From the NCBI RefSeq assembly GCF_024614185.1, contig NZ_JAHTLF010000015.1, positions 383,402 to 447,401 on the forward strand: a stretch of 64,000 nt of DNA, read 5' to 3'. Source of the stretch: Nocardioides carbamazepini (GTDB lineage: Bacteria > Actinomycetota > Actinomycetes > Propionibacteriales > Nocardioidaceae). Positions 58,887 through 64,000 of this stretch are shown here, in pieces. The notes beneath the pieces were generated by a model. The model made no database searches and was not told the origin of the DNA. It saw nothing but the letters and a program-made list of their open reading frames with translations. Both the position numbers and the translations under genes were made by a program. Within the stretch, counting starts at the first letter, position 1. Each line of letters starts with the position of its first letter.

Positions 58887-58920
58887 TCGGGGCGTAGCGC
58901 CCGACCATGCCGCGATGCGG
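58887..58920. repeat. Right copy of the 34-bp direct repeat
   Basis: Same orientation as 57460-57493. It lies in the otherwise featureless stretch 58721-59003, where I see no further gene. Confidence 0.75.
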
Positions 58921-59003
58921 ACGGCTGTGCCGATGAACTGCGTCCGACCAACGGATCTCAGAGAAGTGGCGCGCATTGAGCCGACCTCAGCAAGGATTCC
59001 GAC

Positions 59004-59483
59004 ATGAACCCCGACCGCATTGTTCAGCTCGTCGCCGACGGCTTGGCGCCGCTCATCCGCACCGATTTCTCTGCAGACGATGCCTGGCGTCGCGTGGTCG
59101 AAGCACTGTCTCAGGAGTCCGACGTCGTCGCTGACGGTGATGAGTACACCGCGAATCTGGAGGCGATCTCAGACGTTGGCTTCGACACCATCACTCCGGA
59201 AACCCTCGCGAACGCTTGGCCCAGGGAGCACCCAGGCTATGTCATCCTCGCGGACCAGCGCTCGATGCGAGAGGCGATGTCTGGCGAAGATCCGACGGTG
59301 GTGCTCGTGGATCTGAGCGCTGACGAGGAGGATGAGGAGGAGTTCGGATGGGTCTTCGGTCAAGCGTTTCGGTGCGTGGCTAGTGAAGTCGCCTCAGTCG
59401 AAGCGAACCTGTCGATCGCGAACATGGATTTCGCTGAGTTCGCTGATGCAGTGGACGATGATGGAGTCTTCCGAGGCTTCTAG
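59004..59483 (+). CDS. DUF6924-like small acidic protein
   Basis: 159 residues, strongly acidic. R-T-D-F-S-A-D-D-A-W near the start, a D-E-E-D-E-E-E run near 105, and the ending N-L-S-I-A-N-M-D-F-A-E-F-A-D-A-V with G-V-F-R-G-F are the wording I recall for DUF6924. AAGGA precedes the ATG. No function is known. Such acidic one-domain proteins are often solitary, and some are immunity-like, but nothing here proves that. Located just outside the repeat-flanked HIRAN segment. Confidence 0.7.
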   Translation: MNPDRIVQLVADGLAPLIRTDFSADDAWRRVVEALSQESDVVADGDEYTANLEAISDVGFDTITPETLANAWPREHPGYVILADQRSMREAMSGEDPTVVLVDLSADEEDEEEFGWVFGQAFRCVASEVASVEANLSIANMDFAEFADAVDDDGVFRGF

Positions 59484-59729
59484 TCCCGCGACCCGACTCG
59501 GTCCCGGCCCACCGGACTGCGCGTTGTTCCGCCGCGCGAGGTCGTAGATGTGGAGTTCGGTCGTGCACGACCTCCTGTCGGAGCGTCGGACCGCGGAGCG
59601 TACCGCGCGACGTACCGCGCATCTTGCCCGACGATCCGCTTCTCCGACCCGGAAACAGTGCCGGGACGACCAGGTCGCCCAGGACCGCCACCTAGGCTCG
59701 GGGCCGAGGCGACTACCGAGGAGGACGAC

Positions 59730-60695
59730 GTGCCGACGGACGCGAAGAAGACCCGGGCCTTCGAGCGGGACATGAACTACATCCCGGACCGGATCACCAA
59801 GGTCGAGGGCCGCAGCCAGGACCCGTACGGCGGCAGTGAGCTGGAGGTGCCGACCTGGCCGGTCGAGCCGGGGCGGTACCGGCTGGTGGCGGCGCGGGCG
59901 TGTCCGTGGGCGAACCGGGCGATCATCGTGCGCTCGCTGCTCGGGCTCGAGGAGGTCATCTCGATGGGGCTGACCGGGCCGACCCATGACGAGCGCAGCT
60001 GGACGTTCGACCTCGACCCGGGCGGGGTGGACCCGGTGCTGGGGTACGAGCGGATCCAGCAGGCCTACTTCGCGCGCTTCCCCGACTATCCGCGGGGCAT
60101 CACGGTGCCGGCGATGGTCGACGTCCCGACGAGGTCGGTGGTCACCAACGACTTCCCGTGGATCACCCACGACCTCTTCTTCGAGTGGCGCGACCACCAC
60201 CGTCCGGACGCGCCGGACCTGTGGCCGGACGAGTGCCGGGAGGAGATGGAGGAGGTGATGCAGCGGGTCTTCACCGAGCTCAACAACGGTGTGTACCGGT
60301 GCGGCTTCGCGGGGTCGCAGGAGGCGTACGACGCGGCGTACGACCGGCTCTGGGTGGCGATGGACTGGCTCGAGGAGCGGCTGGCGGACCGGCGCTACCT
60401 GATGGGCGACCGGGTCACCGAGGCCGACGTGCGACTGTTCACGACCCTGGTGCGCTTCGACGCGGTCTACCACGGGCACTTCAAGTGCAACCGCAACAAG
60501 CTCACCGAGATGCCGGTGCTGTGGGCCTATGCGCGGGACCTGTTCCAGACACCAGGCTTCGGCGACACGGTCGACTTCGAGCAGATCAAGCGGCACTACT
60601 ACGTCGTCCACACCGGCATCAATCCGACGCAGCTCGTGCCCGTGGGTCCCGACGAGTCTGGGTGGCACACGCCGCACGGGCGCGAACGGCTCTGA
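59730..60695 (+). CDS. Glutathionyl-hydroquinone reductase-like GST (ECM4/GhrA family)
   Basis: A 321-residue xi-class GST. The catalytic motif A-C-P-W-A-N-R holds the nucleophile C58, and the C-terminal domain has Y-L-M-G-D-R-V-T-E-A-D-V-R-L-F and H-F-K-C-N, the second diagnostic phrase of the family. In actinobacteria, which use mycothiol, the thiol partner is probably mycothiol rather than glutathione. Reaction: thiol-dependent reduction of conjugated hydroquinones. AGGAGG precedes the GTG at 59730. A frame open further upstream (to 59550) is not supported. Confidence 0.88.
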   Translation: MPTDAKKTRAFERDMNYIPDRITKVEGRSQDPYGGSELEVPTWPVEPGRYRLVAARACPWANRAIIVRSLLGLEEVISMGLTGPTHDERSWTFDLDPGGVDPVLGYERIQQAYFARFPDYPRGITVPAMVDVPTRSVVTNDFPWITHDLFFEWRDHHRPDAPDLWPDECREEMEEVMQRVFTELNNGVYRCGFAGSQEAYDAAYDRLWVAMDWLEERLADRRYLMGDRVTEADVRLFTTLVRFDAVYHGHFKCNRNKLTEMPVLWAYARDLFQTPGFGDTVDFEQIKRHYYVVHTGINPTQLVPVGPDESGWHTPHGRERL

Positions 60696-60702
60696 GCGCG
60701 GC

Positions 60703-61004
60703 TCAGCTCCACACGGCGTACTGTCCCAACCCCTCGCGGAGGACATCGTCCTTCGTCGCCAGCGTCGAGAACGAGACCAGCGCCTGGGCGGCGATCAGCC
60801 TGTCGAACGGATCTCGCGTCCAGGACAGTGCCTCCGCGGCCCGGATCACGGTGCCGAACGGCGTGGCGTCCTCCGCCAGCCCGACCGCCCGCTCATCCGG
60901 AGCGGGTCCTCGGCGAACCGAGCGCGGAGTGCGTCGGGGAAGCGCTCGTGCTCACCTGCGTACAGCCAGACGACCACATGGGTGTCGAGGTGGAGGGCCG
61001 TCAC
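60703..61004 (-). pseudogene. Broken VapC-type PIN-domain toxin
   Basis: From GTG 61004 the frame gives H-L-D-T-H-V-V-V-W-L-Y-A-G-E, the PIN start with the first catalytic aspartate. It leaves frame near 60895. A second frame then gives A-L-S-W-T-R-D-P-F-D-R-L-I-A-A-Q-A, T-K-D-D, and ends at 60703, covering the last two catalytic acids. Around 30 central residues are missing and the frame is shifted, so the RNase is dead. Its start overlaps a VapB-like tail (GTGA). Confidence 0.7.
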
Positions 61005-61051
61005 GGCGTCAGCGCCCGCGCCTCGTCCCAGTCACCGGACCAGCCGATCGC
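61001..61051 (-). pseudogene. C-terminal tail of a VapB-type antitoxin
   Basis: Sixteen codons (A-I-G-W-S-G-D-W-D-E-A-R-A-L-T-P, stop) read like the end of a VapB antitoxin and overlap the VapC start. They begin directly after the TAG stop of the acyl-CoA dehydrogenase gene, in the same frame. The antitoxin gene was therefore cut at a recombination junction exactly behind that stop. Confidence 0.5.
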
Positions 61052-62854
61052 CTACAGCCAGGCCGGGTCCACCTCGTTGAACAGCTGGTCGCCACCGGCG
61101 AGCAGGTCGAGCATCGGGCCGGTCTTGGGCAGCTCGTGGGTGAGGAAGTAGCGGCCCGCGGCCCGCTTGCCGTCGTAGAACGCGCCCTCCTTGCCGTGGG
61201 CGGCGAGGAGCTGGTCGAGCCAGGTCCAGGCGACCACGACGTGACCGGCGGCCTCCAGTCCGGTGGTCGCGTTGACCAGGGCCACCTGCGGGTCTCCTGA
61301 CTCCCAGGCCGCCGCGACGGCGGTGGCGAGCCGGTCGGCCGCGGTCGCGACGCGGTCGGCGTACCCGGACAGCTCGGCGTCGCCGGTGGCGCGAGCGCGG
61401 GCGACGCTCTCGCGGATGGCCTCGAGGAGCAGCTGCAGCCCGGTGCCCCTGTTCATGACGAGCTTGCGGCCGAGCAGGTCGAGGGCCTGGATGCCGTGGG
61501 TGCCCTCGTGGATCGGGTTGAGGCGGTTGTCGCGGTAGAGCTGCTCGACGCCGTACTCCCGCGTGTAGCCGTAGCCCCCGTGCACCTGGATGGCGAGGTC
61601 GTTGGCGGCCAGGCACCACTGGGACGGCCAGCTCTTCACGATCGGGGTGAGCACGTCGAGAAGCGCACCCGCACGTTCGCGCGCCTCCGCCGACGGGAGG
61701 GTGCGTTGGTCGTCGAGGAGCAGCGCGGCGCGCAGGATGAGCGCGAGCCCGCCCTCGACGTACGACTTCGAGGCCAGCAGCATCCGGCGCACGTCGGCGT
61801 GCTGGACGATCGGGACCGGTGGGGCGGCCGGGTCCTTGGCGGCCGACGGACGGCCCTGGACCCGCTCGCGGGCGTAGGCGAGGGCGCGGAGGTGGCCGGT
61901 GTAGCCGAGCGCGACGGCACCCGCACCGACACCGATCCGGGCCTCGTTCATCATGTGGAACATCACGGCCAGGCCGCGGCCCTCCTCGCCGACCAGCTCG
62001 CCGACGGCCCCGGCGGCGCCCCCCGGCCGGTGGACGCCCTCGCCGAAGTTGAGGACCGTGTTGACGGTCCCCCGGAAGCCCATCTTGTGGTTGATCCCCG
62101 CCAGGGTGACGTCGTTGCGCTCCCCGCGGGAGCCGGAGGTGTCGACGACGTACTTCGGTGTGGCGAACAGCGACAGGCCCTTCACGCCCGGCGGCGCGCC
62201 CTCCACCCGGGCGATGACCAGGTGGACGATGTTCTCCCCCAGCTCGTGGTCGCCGCCGGAGATCCACATCTTGTTGCCGAAGAGCCGGAAGGTGCCGTCC
62301 TCCTGACGTACGGCGCGGGTGGCGACGTCGGCCAGGGACGAGCCGGCCTGCGGTTCCGAGAGGCACATGGTGCCGAACCACCGGCCGTCCAGCATCGGCG
62401 GGACGAGGCGTCGCACCTGGTCGGCGGAGGCGTGCGCGAGGAGCAGGTTGGCGTTGGCCATGGTGAGCATGGGATAGCTGGACGTCGACACGTTCGCCGC
62501 CTGGAACCAGGCGAAGCAGGCCTGCTGCACGACGTGCGGGAGCTGCCCGCCGCCGACCGACTCGTCCATCGCCGCCGACACCAGGCCGGCGTCGGCGAAG
62601 GCGCGCACGGCGGCGCCGACCTCCGGGATGATCGTGACGGTCTCGCCGTCGAACCGCGGCTCGTTCGCGTCGCTGAGCGCGTTGTGCGGCGCGAAGTGCT
62701 CCGCCGCGAGCTCGGCCGACAGGTCGAGCACGGCGTCGAAGGTGTCCCGGCTGTGCTCGGCGTACCGCTCGCGGGCACACAGCGCCGAGACGTCGAGCCA
62801 CTCGTGGAGCAGGAAGTCGAGGTCGCGGCGGGCGAGCAGCAGATCGGGGTTCAC
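61052..62854 (-). CDS. Acyl-CoA dehydrogenase, 600-residue type with C-terminal extension
   Basis: 600 residues from GTG 62854. Motifs: T-M-C-L-S-E-P-Q-A-G-S-S-L-A, I-S-G-G-D-H-E-L-G-E-N-I, and the catalytic-loop segment L-N-P-I-H-E-G-T-H-G-I-Q-A with the glutamate. The ~150-residue C-terminal extension is typical of the acetyl-CoA-dehydrogenase-like C-domain (PF12806 class, DmdC/FadE5-like). It oxidises a fatty or methylthio-type acyl-CoA. A longer frame to 63967 is antisense to the RCC1 gene and is not real. Leaderless promoter on the minus strand. Confidence 0.9.
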   Translation of the reverse strand: MNPDLLLARRDLDFLLHEWLDVSALCARERYAEHSRDTFDAVLDLSAELAAEHFAPHNALSDANEPRFDGETVTIIPEVGAAVRAFADAGLVSAAMDESVGGGQLPHVVQQACFAWFQAANVSTSSYPMLTMANANLLLAHASADQVRRLVPPMLDGRWFGTMCLSEPQAGSSLADVATRAVRQEDGTFRLFGNKMWISGGDHELGENIVHLVIARVEGAPPGVKGLSLFATPKYVVDTSGSRGERNDVTLAGINHKMGFRGTVNTVLNFGEGVHRPGGAAGAVGELVGEEGRGLAVMFHMMNEARIGVGAGAVALGYTGHLRALAYARERVQGRPSAAKDPAAPPVPIVQHADVRRMLLASKSYVEGGLALILRAALLLDDQRTLPSAEARERAGALLDVLTPIVKSWPSQWCLAANDLAIQVHGGYGYTREYGVEQLYRDNRLNPIHEGTHGIQALDLLGRKLVMNRGTGLQLLLEAIRESVARARATGDAELSGYADRVATAADRLATAVAAAWESGDPQVALVNATTGLEAAGHVVVAWTWLDQLLAAHGKEGAFYDGKRAAGRYFLTHELPKTGPMLDLLAGGDQLFNEVDPAWL

Positions 62855-62862
62855 CCGGCCAG

Positions 62863-62910
62863 TCTCTACCCGATCCTGATGAGGCCCGCGACCACCCGCC
62901 CGCCTAGCGT
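62863..62910. promoter_or_regulatory. Divergent leaderless promoters of the acyl-CoA dehydrogenase and RCC1 genes
   Basis: Minus strand: TAGAGA (62868-62863) ends 8 nt before GTG 62854. Plus strand: TAGCGT (62905-62910) ends 7 nt before GTG 62918. The whole intergenic region is 63 bp. Confidence 0.45.
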
Positions 62911-62917
62911 CGAGGAC

Positions 62918-64000
62918 GTGGCCGCTCCTCTCGCGCGTCTCCTCGACGGCATCCGCGTCGCGCTGCTCGTCAGCGTCCTCCTCTACCTGCCCGGGCTCGC
63001 CCACCCGTCGCTGACCGGTCCGGTCGCGAGCGCGTCGAGCGTCCCCGGAACGCCGTACTCCTGGGGCGGCAACACCTTCGGCGAGCTCGGCGACGGCACG
63101 ACCTCTCCGCACCGCACGGCCGTCGCCCTCCCCGGGCTCACCGACGTCGTCGACATCCACACCGGCCGCGAGCACGCCGTGGCGCTGCGCTCCGACGGGA
63201 CCGTCGTGGCCTGGGGCAGCAACCAGATGGGCCAGCTCGGTGTCGGCGCGACCGCGGGCACCCGGACCTCCCCGACCGCCGTCACGGGACTGACCGACGT
63301 CACCATGGTCTCGACCGGCCACTACCACTCGCTCGCGCTGCGCGCGGACGGCTCGGTGTGGACGTGGGGCTACAACCACGCCGGGCAGCTCGGCGACGGC
63401 ACCACCACGACCCGCAACCGCCCGGTGTTGGTCGCCGGCACGCGAACCTACGCCTTCGTCGCCGCCGGTCGCGACATGAGCTACGCGGTCGCGACGGACG
63501 GAACCGTGTGGGCGTGGGGACTCAACGGCGACGGCCAGCTCGGCGACGGGACGACGACCAGCCGCTCCACGCCCGTGCGGATCGGGAGCCTCACCGACGT
63601 CACAGCCCTGGCCGGCGGGCGGGACCACGGCCTGGCGCTGCGCGCCGACGGGACCGTGTGGGCGTGGGGCTGGAACTCCTACGGTCAGGTCGGCGACGGG
63701 ACGCTCGCCGATCGCACGACACCGGTCCAGGTCACCACCGGCGCGACCGCCGTGGCCGCCGGTGCACACCACTCCTACGCGTTGCGCTCCGACGGCCGGG
63801 TCCTGGCCTGGGGGCGCAACTACCGCAACGAGCTCGGCGACGGGACCACCACGCAGCGGACCCGCCCGGTCACCGTCCTCGGCGTGGCCGGGGCGGTCGC
63901 GGTCGGATCCGGCCGCGACCACGGCCTGGCGGCCCTGGCCGACGGGACCGTCCGCGCCTGGGGGCACAACTCGTCGGGACAGCTCGGCGACGGCAGCACC
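62918..64000 (+). CDS. Secreted RCC1-repeat (beta-propeller) protein, 3' end outside window
   Basis: The frame from GTG 62918 stays open for all 361 codons to the right edge. The start is a signal peptide: arginines, then a hydrophobic run V-A-L-L-V-S-V-L-L-Y-L, then a plausible cleavage after A-S-A. About seven RCC1/BNR-type repeats of ~50 residues follow, each with W-G-x-N-x-x-G-Q-L-G-D-G-T and L-A-L-R-A-D-G-T-V-W. Seven is enough for one propeller. Secreted RCC1 proteins are common in actinobacteria, with ligand unknown. Since the protein continues, more domains or an anchor may follow. Confidence 0.9.
   Translation, partial: MAAPLARLLDGIRVALLVSVLLYLPGLAHPSLTGPVASASSVPGTPYSWGGNTFGELGDGTTSPHRTAVALPGLTDVVDIHTGREHAVALRSDGTVVAWGSNQMGQLGVGATAGTRTSPTAVTGLTDVTMVSTGHYHSLALRADGSVWTWGYNHAGQLGDGTTTTRNRPVLVAGTRTYAFVAAGRDMSYAVATDGTVWAWGLNGDGQLGDGTTTSRSTPVRIGSLTDVTALAGGRDHGLALRADGTVWAWGWNSYGQVGDGTLADRTTPVQVTTGATAVAAGAHHSYALRSDGRVLAWGRNYRNELGDGTTTQRTRPVTVLGVAGAVAVGSGRDHGLAALADGTVRAWGHNSSGQLGDGST

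Noticed and set aside
61052..63967. Reading the 600-residue dehydrogenase as a 971-residue protein
   Set aside because: The upstream extension is antisense to the RCC1 repeats and has repetitive shadow composition; the GTG at 62854 with a -10 box fits the family start.

Overview
The window comes from a high-GC actinobacterium. A Nocardioides-like member of the Nocardioidaceae fits best. The evidence is inferential: strong GC bias with very long antisense shadow frames, many ATGA/GTGA gene overlaps, a DUF222/13E12-type HNH gene, a wax-ester-synthase relic, an LPXTG-type surface protein, an actinobacterial LexA (SOS) box, and many genes whose start codon lies 6-8 nt after a TANNNT -10 box (leaderless mRNAs). 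No rRNA or tRNA gene, CRISPR array or intact insertion sequence was seen.

Left part (1-34.4 kb), lipid and CoA-thioester catabolism. After the tail of an LPXTG surface protein come two paralogous AraC regulators, each divergent from a lipid locus. One locus has decayed (wax ester synthase and alpha/beta-hydrolase remnants). The other is an intact operon: saccharopine-dehydrogenase-like protein, acyl-CoA synthetase, SDR, SCP2-type thiolase and a membrane protein. A patchwork follows: a hydantoinase fragment, YaeQ, a shaky HTH gene pair, a SnoaL-like protein and a RibD/DHFR-like reductase. Next is a beta-oxidation block: thiolase, a probable heteromeric acyl-CoA dehydrogenase pair, an SDR, and a divergent MaoC hydratase with a nearby TetR gene. 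A DUF2855 gene and a HAD / acyl-CoA dehydrogenase / APH-kinase set follow; that trio is the split counterpart of animal ACAD10. A long minus-strand operon (32.4 to 22.1 kb) runs peptide-type ABC importer (SBP, two permeases, two ATPases), cytoplasmic arylsulfatase, formylglycine-generating enzyme, acyl-CoA synthetase. It reads as import of a sulfated compound, intracellular desulfation, then CoA activation. An enoyl-CoA hydratase is coupled to two small DUF202 membrane proteins. Similar operator-like inverted repeats recur in three of these intergenic regions.

Middle (34.4-49.2 kb). A cupin, a BBE-type flavoprotein, a PlsC acyltransferase and a DUF429-RelA/SpoT fusion are followed by a polyamine/amine module: Lrp/AsnC regulator, Tat-exported binding protein, PotA/B/C-type importer, class III aminotransferase, aldehyde dehydrogenase, a saccharopine-dehydrogenase-like protein and a FAD amine oxidase. 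A repeat-built hairpin separates the importer from the aminotransferase, and nested palindromes lie between the aminotransferase and the aldehyde dehydrogenase.

Right part (49.2-64 kb), a possible genome-defence or maintenance patch. JetA-JetB-JetC (Wadjet/MksFEB-like SMC complex) is present with no JetD nuclease beside it. It faces an SOS-box-controlled DUF222-HNH gene. A membrane-anchored HIRAN protein flanked by 34-bp direct repeats follows, then a DUF6924-like gene, a glutathionyl-hydroquinone-reductase-like enzyme, a broken VapBC toxin-antitoxin module, a 600-residue acyl-CoA dehydrogenase and the start of a secreted RCC1-repeat protein that runs off the window.
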